DNA of 64,000 bases from Ryuthela nishihirai (taxonomy: Eukaryota; Arthropoda; Arachnida; Araneae; Heptathelidae), in NCBI GenBank assembly GCA_038380435.1, contig JAWZYU010000017.1:25977283-26041282 (forward strand), in the 5' to 3' direction. The translations under genes were made by a program, and so were the position numbers. Positions 10,107 through 21,446 of the stretch are shown here, in pieces. The notes under the pieces are model-generated. The model had not been told where the DNA came from, did no database searches, and saw only the letters and a program-made list of their open reading frames with translations. Position 1 is the first letter of the stretch, and the number at the start of each line of letters is the position of its first letter.

Positions 10107-10487
10107 TGGTTGGGTTGTTTTACCTCTGAGCGGCACTTTTTTGCACACCATGGGCTAAATGGCCAGGTCACAAGGACCCCGAAGGCTCAAAGAAGGTTCG
10201 GGGAGGGGACCCAATGGAACAGCTGTTGGGAGACAGATGGTAGCCTCCCGTCAAGGCCATCCAGCGTGTTCTTTATCGTGCACAGGGTATGGCTCTCCCG
10301 CACACGGGGCCACGGCTTAACGTCCCATCCGACGGACGGCGGCCTTTCCAAGCCCATCGGTGTCCCCTACTGACCGTGGGCGGGGAATTTTGCGGAGATA
10401 AATCTCAACGCTGACCCAGCTGGGACTCGAACCAGGGAACTACAGATTACGAGCCTGGCGCGCTACCGACTGAGCCACCCCGCCCTA
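10107..10487 (-). mobile_element. SINE-A, full length with TSD
   Basis: An antisense copy close to consensus. A perfect 10-bp target duplication, TCGATATTTA, lies at 10097-10106 and 10488-10497. A small gap in the CAGGGCGGGG block is the main change. Confidence 0.95.
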
Positions 10488-10581
10488 TCGATATTTAGGA
10501 GTAATATATCAAATAAAAGTTGCTGAAGGAAGGTTTTTTAGTGTAAAATGAAAAAAAAATAAATAAATTTAAAAAAAATTT

Positions 10582-10835
10582 AAAAATACCTCTCTTTCTA
10601 TATGGGTTCTAAAAAGTAGAAAATAAACCTAAAGCACATCAATGGCGCAATCATTCACTGATCTCGTATTCACTTCAAAGGAAGATAGGTCGTCGATTTA
10701 ACTAAACAAGAAGATTGGCGGCGCCCTATCTTCCTTTGAAGTGAATACAAACTCAGTGACTAATTGACCATTGATATGCTTTAGGTTTATTTTCTACTTT
10801 TTAGGGCTCATATAGGAAGAGAGGTGTTTTTTAAT
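10582..10835. mobile_element. Fold-back MITE, copy 1
   Basis: Two ~105-bp arms are inverted around a ~30-bp centre. The outer arms read CTAAAAAGTAGAAAATAAAC and its inverse GTTTATTTTCTACTTTTTAG. The inner arms read TATTCACTTCAAAGGAAGAT and its inverse. The centre is GGCGGCGCCCTATC-rich. A second copy lies at 20420-20690. No coding capacity, so it depends on an unidentified transposase. Confidence 0.85.
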
Positions 10836-11024
10836 ATTTTTTTAATTTTCTGGCTCAATTGCTTCATTTGTCCCGCTCCCTTTAATTATCCTTCTACATC
10901 CGGGCTGTATGCTTATATAAATGCATATATTTTATATTTTTAACTTATTTTATGGAGGTCTCGTTTTAATCATTTGTCTTGGGGCCCTGAATCTGAAGTT
11001 TCGTCTCTGAATTGATATGAGGTA

Positions 11025-11157
11025 AGCAGAACATTAGGAATTGTTATGGAACGGTTAAGGTTATGTGGAGACTGCAGAATATATAACCGTAAACATGTAA
11101 GGACAGAAATTAGGCTGTATAATACACTGGTGTTCGTAAATTAAAGAACAATCTGGA
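11025..11157 (+). pseudogene. RTE-like LINE fragment
   Basis: The plus frame reads IVMERLRLCGDCRIYN.., then RTEIRLYNTLV. This parallels GTFKNLWRVWRNRRIHLKTK and IRLYNSLV in the reverse-transcriptase pseudogene at 47240-48810. About 40 residues of the post-RT region remain. A SINE-A inserted at its 3' side. Confidence 0.55.
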
Positions 11158-11169
11158 GACGTAAATCGG

Positions 11170-11554
11170 GTTGGGTTGTTTTACCTCTGAGCAGCACTTT
11201 ATGCACACCATGGACTAAATGGCCAGGTCACATGGACCCCGAAGGCTCAGAGAAGGTTGGGGGAGGGGACCCACTGGAACAGCTGTTGGGAGACAGATGG
11301 TAGCCTCCCGTCAAGGCCATCCAGAGTGTTCTTTAACGTGCACAGGGTATGACTCTCCCACACACGGGGCCACGGCTTAACGTCCCATCCGACGGATGGT
11401 GGCCTTTCCAAGCCCATCGGTGTCCCCTACTGACTTTGGGCAGGGCGGGGAATTTTTGCGAAGATAAATCTCAACGCTGACCCAGCTGGGACTCGAACCT
11501 GGGAACTACAGATTACGAGCCTGGCGCGCTACCGACTGAGCCACCCCCGCCCCC
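11170..11554 (-). mobile_element. SINE-A, full length with TSD
   Basis: Antisense, close to consensus. A perfect 12-bp duplication, GACGTAAATCGG, lies at 11158-11169 and 11555-11566. It entered just downstream of the LINE fragment. Confidence 0.95.
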
Positions 11555-11689
11555 GACGTAAATCGGAAGATAGCTGTTTAGGAAACAGTGTCCATAAAAC
11601 TGTTATAAGAATAACAGTTGAAAACGGAAAGAACACTTTTAATTCCCAAAAAATACGTACGTATAAAAAGCCAGCTCAATAGAGAGGTG

Positions 11690-12600
11690 TGATCGCCTCC
11701 TAATCACCCACTTCATTGATAAGACTCTCCATCAGCATCGTGAGCAGCAATCATCCATTGCTCCTCCAAAGTATGTCGAAGCAGTTGTAGGTTTGAAGGA
11801 GTGGGATTCAGGGGAGCAATCGTCACCCGAGTGCATTCCATGCAGGTTCTATCGGATTTAGGTCGAAAGACCAGGTTGGCCACTAAAAAGGGCTAATAAC
11901 TGTTACTAGTGTTATTCTCCAGATAGCGACAGACAAGGCGACAACGATGCGGAAGGCATTATCGTCCTGTGGGAGAATGGTATCATCTATTACATCTTCA
12001 TATGGTCGCATTTCATCCCTGTGGGTGCACCCGTTGATGTAGCCAGTTCATAGCATATACACAGGGCCGGACATACGCATAAGCTAACTAAGCTACAGCT
12101 TAGGGCCTCGCAATATGAGGGGGCCTCAAAAAATGCCTTTAAAGCTTACTGTGCCATTTTAGAAGTTTTTAATTTTTAATCTATTGTGTAAACCCTGTTC
12201 ATCTTAGCTGTAGAAATATTTGTGTTTTTATCCTGCCATTTTCATTTTTTTAATCTTTCTTTCAATACGAATAATAAATATATATTCTGACTTTCGAATT
12301 TTTAGAGCCTCTTTAATTACCATAGCTTATGGCCTCTAATTTTCTATAGCTTAGGGCCTTAAAACATCAAAGTCCGGCTCTGCATATACATACAGATCTG
12401 TTCGGTTGCTCAACCCATGACATTACCACCACCATCACCAGTTGTACCTTAACGGTTTCGTATTTGTGTCAATATAGAGCGTTCTGGTTCCATCCATATC
12501 AACTGAATTTGCTGTAATGTGGAAATCTCGATTGATAATGTGAAGAGCACAGACAGCCATTGCTCCTGATATAGCAGTTGACTTGATATCTGCATCAGTT
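11690..12600 (-). pseudogene. Tc1-like transposase pseudogene
   Basis: On the minus strand the order is that of Tc1-type DDE transposases: an RYNW..CHGLSNRTDLYV block (cf. GGGSVMVWG..GRTDL), then a QDDNA block holding the second catalytic Asp, then WPTWSFDLNPIEPAWNALG with the third catalytic Glu, then NPTPSNLQLLRHTLEEQW. Stops and frame changes break it, for example directly before WPTW and after ALG. A hAT MITE splits it at 12062-12382, and a SINE-A lies at its 5' side. N-terminal DNA-binding domains are not seen. Confidence 0.8.
12062..12382. mobile_element. hAT-type MITE with 8-bp TSD
   Basis: 321 bp. The left end is CAGGGCCGGACATACG and the right end is the inverse of CAGAGCCGGACTTTGATG. 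Sub-terminal CTTAGGGCC repeats occur at both ends. A perfect 8-bp duplication, CATATACA, lies at 12054-12061 and 12383-12390. Terminal CAGGGCCGG and 8-bp duplications are hallmarks of hAT elements. A/T-rich and non-coding inside. Confidence 0.93.
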
Positions 12601-12618
12601 TAAAGGGTACCTCCTATG

Positions 12619-13010
12619 TATGGGGGGCGGGGGTGGCTCAGTCGGTAGCGCGCCAGGCTCGTAATCTGTAGTTCCCAGGTTGGAGTCCCAGCTGGGTCAG
12701 CGTTGAGATTTATCTCCTCAAAATTCCCTGCCCTGCCCACGGTCAGTAGGGTACACCGATGGGCTTGGAAAGGCCACCGTCCGTCGGATGGGACGTTCAG
12801 CCGTGGCCCCGTGGGCTGGAGAGCCATACCCTGTGCACGTTAAAGAACACGCTGGATGGCCTTGACTGGAGGCTACCATCTGACTCCCAACAGCTGTTCC
12901 AGTGGGTCCCCTCCCCCAACATTCTCTGAGCCTACGGGGTCCAGGTGACCTGGCCATTTAACCCATGGTGTGGAAAAAAGTGCCGCTCATAGGTAAAACA
13001 ACCCAACCCA
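12619..13010 (+). mobile_element. SINE-A, full length with TSD
   Basis: A sense copy from GGGGGGCGGGGGTGGCTCAG to AACCCAACCCA. A perfect 10-bp duplication, ACCTCCTATG, lies at 12609-12618 and 13011-13020. The region 13021-13442 beyond holds nothing I recognise. Confidence 0.95.
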
Positions 13011-13452
13011 ACCTCCTATGGCGTCGGTATCGCAGTTTAAATCATTTCAAGTTCAAATAAGCATTCTATCACAGGAACAGAGTCGGATTTTCAATAGAAG
13101 ATGATTTGTGCACAGCGATTTTTCCCTCCTGGAAATCATGAGTAGAAGAAACATTTGTATTCACATAAAGGAAAAAAAAATTACTTTCATATGAAAACGT
13201 TTAGATCTTACTCAAATATTTACGATATCTTTTGAATCACAAGAATTTTAAGGGAAGCAATGCTTCCCTTGTTTCCACGTGCGCTTCGCCATGAGATTTA
13301 GGTAGATTTGATTAATATCTTTAATTTATCTTTAGGCATAATTTTCATTAAAAATCATGTTGAAGAAGTTATTCAAATCTGAATATGATTTTCTATTGAA
13401 ATGGCATGTTCCAAAATGTTGCATTTCTCTCTCCAACACCAGTAGTTATCAC

Positions 13453-13657
13453 AGAAAATATGAATAACCCCTCAAGCAGCTGCTTGCTACAGAGGTCTGA
13501 TAGGAGCCTGTCAGTTTATATGCCAGAGTAGAAGGTCTGAGAGGATGGAAGGACCTCAGCAGAAAAACATCAGAAACGTCCATGCCTTATACGGGGCTCG
13601 AACCCAGGTCCCTTAGATCAGTAGCCAAGCGCCCTAACCACTCAGCCACGGGACGGC
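13453..13657 (-). mobile_element. SINE-B with TSD
   Basis: An antisense copy running from CCCCTCAAGCAGCTGCTTGC through CTCAGCAGAAAAACA to CGAACCCAGGTCCCTTAGAT and the head CACTCAGCCACGGGACGG. A 10-bp duplication, TAGTTATCAC, lies at 13443-13452 and 13658-13667. Confidence 0.92.
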
Positions 13658-13787
13658 TAGTTATCACTAGTTGTCAAATATTTTTTCTTTTCCTTTTGAT
13701 TTCCATTAGCAACGACGAAATTAATAAAACTGTGGCTAAAGCTATTTAATGGAACAATTCTTCAAAGGATTAATATTTCTGCAAGTG

Positions 13788-14175
13788 GGGGCGGGGGTGG
13801 CTCAGTCGGTAGCACGCCAGGCTCGTAATCTGTAGTTCCCAGGTTCGAGTCCCAGCTGGGTCAGCGTTGAGATTTATCTCCGCAAAATTTCCCCCGCCCT
13901 GTCCACGGTCAGTAGGGGACACCGATGGGCTTGAAAAGGCTGCCGCCAGTCGGATGGGACGTTAAGCCGTGGTCCCGTGTGCGGGAGAGACATACCCTGT
14001 GCACGTTAAAGAACACGCTGGATGGCCTTGACGGGAGGCTACCATCTGTCTCCCAACAGCTGTTCCAGTGGGTCCCCTCCCCCAACCTTCTCTGAGCCTT
14101 TGGGGTCCTTGTGGCCTGGCCATTTAGCCCATGGTGTGCAAAAAGTGCCGCTCAGAGGTAAAACAATCCAATCCA
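13788..14175 (+). mobile_element. SINE-A, full length with TSD
   Basis: A sense copy, tail AAAACAATCCAATCC (the AATCC variant of the tail). A perfect 13-bp duplication, ATTTCTGCAAGTG, lies at 13775-13787 and 14176-14188. Confidence 0.95.
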
Positions 14176-14189
14176 ATTTCTGCAAGTGA

Positions 14190-14979
14190 ACAAGTCATTT
14201 TTTTCCAGAATTCTGAAATACTAAGACGAATTATGCGCAAAAGCCGCGGCATGTATATTATTGATCAAGGTCTTCTGGAAATAACACCACATTCAAATTA
14301 TTCAAATACGTCTCTAAACTTTGACGACACATTCGAAATTTCATTCCATAAATTTGTAATGACACTTTCGACAGAGTAAGGCAGCTAGCTTCTCTGAAAG
14401 GACGGAATATGGTTCTAGAATGGAGAAATCCTCGCTCCCGTCTCTTTTAACTGAACAAATAGGATCTTCTAGGTATTATTAGTTCGCTTTGGCCGAAAAG
14501 GTCATTAATTATGCATCGGCGACGCAACCGAAAGTCGTGTTCGGAAGACTTTAATAACGGAGCCGTATTGGCAAAACGGAAACGTGCTCATCAGAAGGAA
14601 TAAATGATTTGTAAATGAAGAATTCGGAAAACCGGGATTGGATCAGAAATTTGTAAGTAAACTTCGGCTCATCAGAAAGAAAACAGCATTTTGAGTCTCT
14701 TATAATTTAGACGAGCGGTGATTTCTAGGAATTTGCTAGCTAGTGAAGCTGGGAGTGGAGAAGGATCCCCTCCATGAAGAGGATCCCCTCCATGAAGAGG
14801 ATTTTTATTTCAGACATGAAATTACAATTGAAATTCTATAAAATTACTGAAAAGGTTTCCGTTGTTTTTAGGAATTTTGAAATTGTTGGCTTTACTTCAG
14901 GTGTTTAATTTCTGATAGGGTTTTTCTTATCCTGCATGCAATATCATAGAGAAGATTGAAAATGATTAGTATCTAGAAG
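14190..14979. other. No recognisable feature
   Basis: A/T-rich unique sequence. A small tandem repeat, GGATCCCCTCCATGAAGA, occurs about 2.5 times at 14762-14802. No gene or mobile element is recognised. Confidence 0.35.
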
Positions 14980-15230
14980 CTTGGACGGATCTAGGAGGGG
15001 GTGGGGCATGATGGTCACGCCCTTTGAGAATGCGAATAAGGCTAAAGAGGCAAAAATTATTAAACCTATTTATATTTTACGTTTTTTGCGAGAAATTGTT
15101 TAAAAACCCGTAAAACGGAAGGGGAAATATTAGAGGGCATTGAAAATCAAGTCTCTTGACGGTTTTTGCGGTTCGATTGCGTTTCTTACTGGTTCCACTG
15201 CCCTCAATTTGTTTCCTAGGTCCGCGCCTG
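14980..15230 (+). mobile_element. hAT-type MITE (Mite-G)
   Basis: It starts CTTGGACGGATCTAGGAGGG and ends CCTAGGTCCGCGCCTG, an imperfect terminal inverted repeat. The flanks TCTAGAAG and ACTAGAAG (14972-14979, 15231-15238) form a 7/8 duplication. Inner landmarks (GAATGCGAATAAGGCTAAAG, AAAAACCCGTAAAACGGAAG) match the family. No coding capacity. Confidence 0.8.
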
Positions 15231-15439
15231 ACTAGAAGTAAAACAAATTGTGTCTGTATCGATGCTTCCTTTGAAAGGGAATGAAGTTTGTTGTTTACAG
15301 ACTTTAACACCCTCTAACGCTGAAAATTGGTATTAATGAATGATTTTGAAAAGGGCAAATAGTAATGTTCATTAGAAATACATCAATCTTAGAAATTTAC
15401 ACCAAATTCTGTTTTTACACTCAGGGGCGTAGCCATGGG

Positions 15440-17060
15440 GGGATGGGGGGATGCTCCCCCCAGAGTAACTCGGAGTTGGAAAAATTCGAAGCGACTTCGT
15501 AAAATCTAGGTGATTTGTGAAAATTTGTAATTTTTTTTTTGGAAAATTAAGGGGAATTGTCAAAATCGAGGCAACTTTGCAAATCTAAGGCAGTTTGGAA
15601 AATGGAGAGACGGCAAAATGTAGAGCAGTTGGCAAAATTCAAAGCCACTTAGTAAAAACAGGTGAGTGACTTGGTAAAATCTTGGGGAGTTGGCAAAATT
15701 CGGAATGACTTGGTTAAATCTTGGGGAGTTGGCAAAATTCAGTTTTTTTTTCTGTAAAATTATGGCGAGTTGGCAAAATCTAGGGACAGTTGGCAAAATT
15801 GGGAGTGACTTGACAAAATCTTAGGGAGTTGGAAAAATTCAGGTGAGATGTGAAAATTTGGATTTCTTTTTCTGTAAAATTATGGCGAGTTGGCAAAATC
15901 TAGGAGAGTTGACAAAAACTAGGGCCAGTTGGCAAAATTCGGAATGACTTGGCAAAAGCGTGCAGAGCTGACAAAATTCAGGTGAGATGTAAAAATTGCA
16001 ATCTTTTTTTCTGCAAAATTATGGCGTGTTGGCAAAATCGAGGCAGCTTCGCAATATTTAGGAGAGTTGGAAAATCTTGGTGGAGTTGGCAAAATTCAGA
16101 GTGGCTTTACAAAAAACAGGTGTGATGTAAAATTGAGATTTTTTTCTTTAAAATTTTGTTATTGTGGCGAGATGGCAAAATATAGGGCAGTTGGCAAAAT
16201 TCGAATCCACTTGGTAAAATACTGGCGATTTGTGAAAATTGGGATTGTTTTTGTGAAATTAAAGAGAAGGTTTATAAAATCGAGAAAACTTTGCAAAATC
16301 TAGGGAAGCTGGCAAAACTGGAAACCACTTGGTAAAATACAGGAGAGTTGTAAAAATTGTGCCTTGTGCAATTAAGAACAGTTGATAAAATTCGAAGTGA
16401 CTTGGCAAATTCAGGGAAGATGTAAAAAGTGCGATTTTTTCTGTAAAATTACGGCGAGTTGGCAAAATCTAAAGTAGTTGGCAAAATTCGAATGCACTTG
16501 GTAAAATATAGATGAGTTGTGAAAATTGAGATTTGTTTTGTGAAATTAAGGAGTGTTGGATAAATTGAGGAGACTTAACAGAATGTAGGGCAGTTGGCAA
16601 AATTCAAATCCACTTGGAAAATACGGGCGAGTTGTGATAAATGGGATTGGGTTTGTGAAATTCAGGATAGTTGACTAAAATCGAGTAAACTTGGCAAAAA
16701 CTTGGAGAGTTTGAAGTGATTTTAGTCAACTATACTGAATTTCACAAACCCAATCCCAATTATCACAACTCGCCCGTATTTTCCAAGTGGATTTGAATTT
16801 TGCCAACTGCCCTACATTATGTTAGTTTCCTCAATTTGTCCAACACTACTTAATTTCACAAAACAAACAACTTTTGCAACTCCCCCAAGATTTTCCAACT
16901 CTCCTAGGTATTGCGAACCTGCCTCGATTTTGCCAACACTCCACAATTTTACAGAAAAAAGATTGCAATTTTTACATCTCACCTGAAAAACATACATTTT
17001 TACAATTTTTACAACAACGCCATTTTTACATCTGCAAACCCAAATCTTGCAAAGTAAAAT
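15440..17060. repeat. Degenerate GTTGGCAAAATC repeat field with fold-back
   Basis: Dozens of ~25-35 bp variants of GAGTTGGCAAAATC(T)AGG, ACTTGGTAAAATC and TGTGAAAATTGGGATTTTTTT follow each other on the plus strand to about 16700, then the same words appear inverted. 16531-16682 pairs with 16718-16868 around a ~35-bp loop, with few mismatches. 16869-17000 is the inverse of 15977-16095. No conserved frame. Short open frames occur on both strands by chance. Confidence 0.8.
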
Positions 17061-17368
17061 GTAAGATGTGCCAGAGACAGTAATTTTGGATGCTTAGTCT
17101 TCGTTGAGCATTAACTGAGGTTTTTTAATCATTCATCTGTTGAAATTGTATTCTCATTTTACAAAAAAACATGAGTCATGCTTCCGCAGAGAATAGAAAT
17201 TTATTATTATTTGATTACCTATATTTGAAAAGGTAAAGAAGAACATTGGATTTTCAATTCTGATAAAGAAAGCAAGGCATTGGGAACTTTCTATAGACAG
17301 AGAAAAACACTAGTTTTTTTATAGACAGAAAAAAAACAAGTTTTTATCACTTCCTTTACCCAGTAAAG

Positions 17369-17757
17369 GTTGGGTTGTTTTACCTCTGAGCGGCACTTTT
17401 TTGCACACCATGGGCTAAATGGCCAGGCCACAAGGACCCCGAAGGCTCAGAGAAGGTTGGGGGAGGGGACCCATTAGAACAGCTGTTGGGAGACAGATGG
17501 TAGCCTCCCTTCAAGGCCATCCAGCGTGTTCTTTAACGTGCACAGAGTATGTCTTTCCCGCACACGGAGCCACGGCTTAACGTCCCATCCAACGGACGGC
17601 GGCCTTTTCAAGCCCATCGGTGTTCCCTACTGACCGTGGGCAGGGCGGGGAAATTTTGCGGAGATAAATCTCAACGCTGACCCAGCTGGGACTCGAACCT
17701 GGGAACTACAGATTACGTGCCTGACGCGCTACCGACTGAGCCACCCCCGCCCCTATA
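17369..17757 (-). mobile_element. SINE-A, full length with TSD
   Basis: Antisense. An 8-bp duplication, CAGTAAAG, lies at 17361-17368 and 17758-17765. Few substitutions from consensus. Confidence 0.94.
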
Positions 17758-18050
17758 CAGTAAAGTTTAAAATAAACAAAGAATAAAAAATTTCTTCCAA
17801 ACGATATAGCGTTGGTAACGTCAAACAGGCTAACGTTTCCCAATAGAGAAATTGAAGAGAGTTCTTAAAATCACAGATATACAGTGTATATATCTGGAAT
17901 TGGAAGGTTAAAAAAAATGCTTTCGTCCAATTCTGCTCCGTGTGTTTTTAACACGAGTTCTGTTTTGATTTATACCGATTTATCTGAAGATGAGAAATGT
18001 CCAAAGATCGAAATATTAACTTAGAAAGAGATTTCTTTTTTCCTCTAAGC

Positions 18051-18253
18051 TAAGGGTTCTCAACGTGGGGTACGCGGTAAAATTTTTTGGGGTACGTCGT
18101 GAGAGCTCAAAAGTCTCTTGATCTAGTAACAAAGTCAGTGTTTTATTTCATTCCCATTGTTATACTATAACTATAGTTTTATATATAAGGGGTACGCCAG
18201 TTACATACACATTTCCAGGGGGTACGTTAAGCATAAAATGTTGAAAACCACTG
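18051..18253. mobile_element. hAT-type MITE (GGTTCTCAAC type)
   Basis: 203 bp. The left end TAAGGGTTCTCAACGTGGGG and the right end GAAAACCACTG form an imperfect inverted repeat. An exact 8-bp duplication, CTCTAAGC, lies at 18043-18050 and 18254-18261. GGGGTACG occurs three times inside. Termini of the CAGTGGTTCTCAAC kind are typical of hAT elements. Non-coding. Confidence 0.88.
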
Positions 18254-18280
18254 CTCTAAGCGCCATTTTTTGTGCGATGA

Positions 18281-18690
18281 AGGAGTTAGATCAGATGGTA
18301 GCGCACCAGGCTCGTAATCTACACTTCTCAAGTTCGAGTCCCAGCAGGGCCAGCGTTGATTTATCTCCGCAAATCTCCCCACCCTGCCCTCGGTCAGTAT
18401 GGGACACCGATGGGTTAGAAAAAGCCGCCGCCCTTCGGATGGGACATTAAGTCATTGCCCGTGTGTGGGAGAGCCATACCCTGTGTGCGTTAAAGAACAC
18501 ACTGGATGACCTTGATGAAAGGCTACCATCTGTCTCCTACAGCTGTCCAGTGGGTCCTCTCCCCCAACCTTCTCTGAACCCTCGGAGTCCGTACGTGGCC
18601 TTTAGCCCATTGTGTGCAAAAAGTGCCTCTCAGAAATAAAGCAACCCAATCTGGCCTTTCAGCCCATTGTGTGCAAATAAATGCACTTCA
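18281..18690 (+). mobile_element. SINE-A, diverged, plus tail fragment
   Basis: A sense copy to about 18650 with an eroded head (GTTAGATCAGATGGTAGCGC, GTTCGAGTCCCAGCAGG) and tail GCAACCCAAT. 18651-18690 repeats the GGCCTTTCAGCCCATTGTGT part, an extra piece of 3' sequence. Confidence 0.85.
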
Positions 18691-18784
18691 CAAAGGTTAA
18701 AAAAGTGCTTTCTGGTAAATTTGAACTTTGATTCCATCATATGGTCCTTTAATCAGTTTTTATTCCGTTAATACGAAGGATTAG

Positions 18785-19167
18785 GGGCGGGGGTGGCTCA
18801 GTCGGTAGCGCGCCAGGCTCGTAATCTGTACTTCTCAGGTTCGAGTCCCAGCTGGGTCAGCGTTGAGATTTATTTACGCAAAACTTCCCGCCCTGCCCAC
18901 AGTCAGTAGGGGACACCGATGGGCTTGGAAAGGCCGCTGTCCGTCGGATGGGACGTTAAGCCGTGGCCCCGTGTGTGGGAGAGCATACCCTGTGCACGTT
19001 AAAGAACACGCTGGATGGCCTTGACGGGAAGCTACCATCTGTTTCCCAACAGCTGTTCCAGTGGGTCCCCTCCCCCAACTTCTTTGAGCCTTCGGGGTCC
19101 ATGTGACCTGGCCATTTAGCCCATGGTGTGCAAAAAAAGTGCCGCTCATAGGTAAAACAACCCAACC
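18785..19167 (+). mobile_element. SINE-A, full length with 16-bp TSD
   Basis: A sense copy close to consensus. A perfect 16-bp duplication, TAATACGAAGGATTAG, lies at 18769-18784 and 19168-19183, the longest clear one in the window for this family. 19185-19650 downstream has nothing I recognise. Confidence 0.96.
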
Positions 19168-19654
19168 TAATACGAAGGATTAGTTAAAATAAAAGCTAAC
19201 TACGACGCCACATTTTGTATGCATTAAAAATTTACATAGGAGAATATTTGTCCAATGCATGAAGCAGTTTCGATTCAAATACAATAAGTAGGAAATTTCC
19301 CTCAAAACGTTGGTTCAGATGTTTGCGTTGCATAGTTGAAAAAAAAATTATCCTTTTACGAAGACGACAAAGTTTTCTAATTACGGCAGAGGGAATTGCT
19401 GGAGGGATTGTTGCAGCCAAGCGTTGATTCCCGTCATTTTTCTACAACTTGGTCGTGAGAAAATCCCTCTGGTGAAGAAGTGTTACTTCATTCAATTTTA
19501 AAATGCAAGGAGTTGGCACGTTTCGAGAAAGTTAAACTCAAAGATCTCCAGTTGTAATAATTTGTTTATTGGGGACTGGAATGTCATCCAGAGGTCGAAA
19601 AGAATTGAATGACTTAGCTAAAATTTGCTTGTGACTTCTAGAAGTATAGATAAG

Positions 19655-19880
19655 GTTGGGTTGTTTTACCTCTGAGCGGCACTTTTTTGCACAGAATGGG
19701 GTGAATGGCCAGGTCACAAGGACCCCGAGGGCTCAGCGAAGGTTGGGGAAGGGGAGCCACTGGAACAGCTGTTGGGAGACAGATGGTAATTTCTCGTCAT
19801 GGACATCCCACGTGTTCTTTAACATGCAAAGGGTATGGCTCTCCTGCACATGGGGCCACGGCTTAACGTCTCATTCGACG
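19655..19880 (-). mobile_element. SINE-A, truncated
   Basis: Antisense tail and core, from GGTTGGGTTGTTTTACC to CTTAACGTCTCATTCGACGG, then broken off before the head. 19890-19925 (AAGGGATCAACTCATTGCTG) resembles the 295-bp repeat at 2610-2630. Confidence 0.85.
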
Positions 19881-19926
19881 GACGACCTCTCCCCTGGTGG
19901 TAAGGGATCAACTCATTGCTGCCAAA

Positions 19927-20316
19927 GGGGCGGGGGTGGCTCAGTCGGTAGCGCGCCAGGCTCGTAATCTGTAGTTCCCAGGTTCGAGTCCCAGCTGGGT
20001 CAGCGTTGAGATTTATCTCCGCAAAATTCCCCGCCCTGCACACGGTCAGTAGGGGACACCGATGGGCTTGGAAAGGCCGCCGTCCGTCGGATGGGACGTT
20101 AAACCGTGGCCCCGTGTGCGGGAGAGTCATACCCTGTGCACGCTAAAGAACACGCTGGATGGCCTTGACGGGAGGCTACCATCTGTCTCCCAACAGCTGT
20201 TCCAGTGGGTCCCCTCCCCCAACCTTCTCTGAGCCTTCGGGGTCCATGTGACCTGGCCATTTAGCCCATGGTGTGCAAAAAAGTGCCGCTCAGAGGTAAA
20301 ACAACCCAAAACAACC
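19927..20316 (+). mobile_element. SINE-A, full length
   Basis: A sense copy very close to consensus, GGGGCGGGGGTGGCTCAG to AACAACCCAAAACAACCC. It directly abuts the older truncated copy on its left. I do not see a clear duplication at its ends. Confidence 0.94.
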
Positions 20317-20419
20317 CTTTCAAAAATTCACAAGCTATTATTTTAATTTTGTGGGCTGCCATCTCTAGATATTAAACTCTTTAGAGAGACAATGAAAAGT
20401 CCTTTTGGGGTTGGATCGT

Positions 20420-20690
20420 TACTATCTATATTCCTATATGCTATCTTTCTATATGCGCACTAATATGTAGAAAATAAACCTAAAGTATCTCAATGGTGCA
20501 ATCAGTAACTGAATTTGCATTCACCTCAAAGGAAGATAAGGCGCCAGCAATCGTGTTGAGTAGGTTAATCGGCGCCCTATCTTCTTTTGAAGTGAATACG
20601 AACTCAGTGACTGATTGCACCATCGGTATGCTTTAGGTTTATTTTCTACTTTTTAGGGCACATATAGGATGATAGGTATTTTTTTTACTT
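20420..20690. mobile_element. Fold-back MITE, copy 2
   Basis: Same family as 10582-10835: arms with TAGAAAATAAACCTAAAG and its inverse, inner TTCACTTCAAAAGAAGAT-like arms, and a GGCGCC-containing centre. More diverged in the left arm. Non-coding. Confidence 0.83.
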
Positions 20691-21089
20691 TTTTACATAT
20701 TATCTGTTATTCATAAACATTAACGACATTTTTTCTTCCCCTATTATTGTCGAGTTTGAGGTAGTTCATGACATTGCAGACGTCACAGATTTTAATTTGA
20801 GATATAATCTATCCAATAATATATATACAGTATATATATATATCTTTATTTTGAAATGCTTCTACTGTTGGCTGATTCGCATCATTAATAAGTATCATAT
20901 TAAGTATATAATTAGTTAAGTAATAATTAGCATCATATTAAGTATACTAACATTATAATATAATCAATAGTATACTTAAGAAGTACGAGGAGCATTCGAA
21001 AAGTTTTTGGCATTCATTTGCAGAACAAAAACTATTGCACTCTCCTCAACAAAACTTTTACCGTCTTTCGACTTACTTTTTTCGTCTCA

Positions 21090-21446
21090 TCACCTGTCAC
21101 CTGTGACAATGTCTCTTAACCGTTTGGGAGCCACTAGGTTCAAACATTGCCAGCATTTCCTTGCACGAGTCGACTCTAGGCCTTTTTGCTGTTCTGTCAG
21201 TTTGTGGGGTATCCATTTGGCCCTCACCTTTCGGAACTTTAAATGTTGCTGAATAATTGTTCCCACATTGCCAATCGATACACTGACATCTAAACTTATT
21301 ACCTGAACGGTGATGTGTGCGTTTTCCTTAATGAGTTCACGAACAGCAGCGATGGTTCTCTCGTTGACGGCTTCCTTCGGTCTTCCTGAACGAGGGAAGT
21401 CTTCGGAGCCCTGCCGTCCTTCTCTGAATTTGTGCATCCATCCCAT
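21090..21446 (-). pseudogene. Mariner transposase N-terminal fragment
   Basis: 119 residues. The linker reads MHKFREGRQGSEDFPRSGRP (pattern FxxGRxSxxDxPRSGRP), followed by the second helix-turn-helix region (NERTIAAVRELIKENAHITV, SIGNVGTIIQQHL), a KVRAKWIPHKLTEQQK block (pattern WVPHxLTxxQK) and IVTGDR, where family members have TGDE with the first catalytic Asp. It ends there. Residues holding the second and third catalytic positions are deleted. The upstream protein is replaced by tandem arrays. Confidence 0.9.

Noticed and set aside
13788..13860. Functional tRNA genes at SINE heads (box A and box B present)
   Set aside because: Each is fused to the SINE body, lacks proper acceptor-stem pairing and a terminator, and is repeated dozens of times with target duplications.
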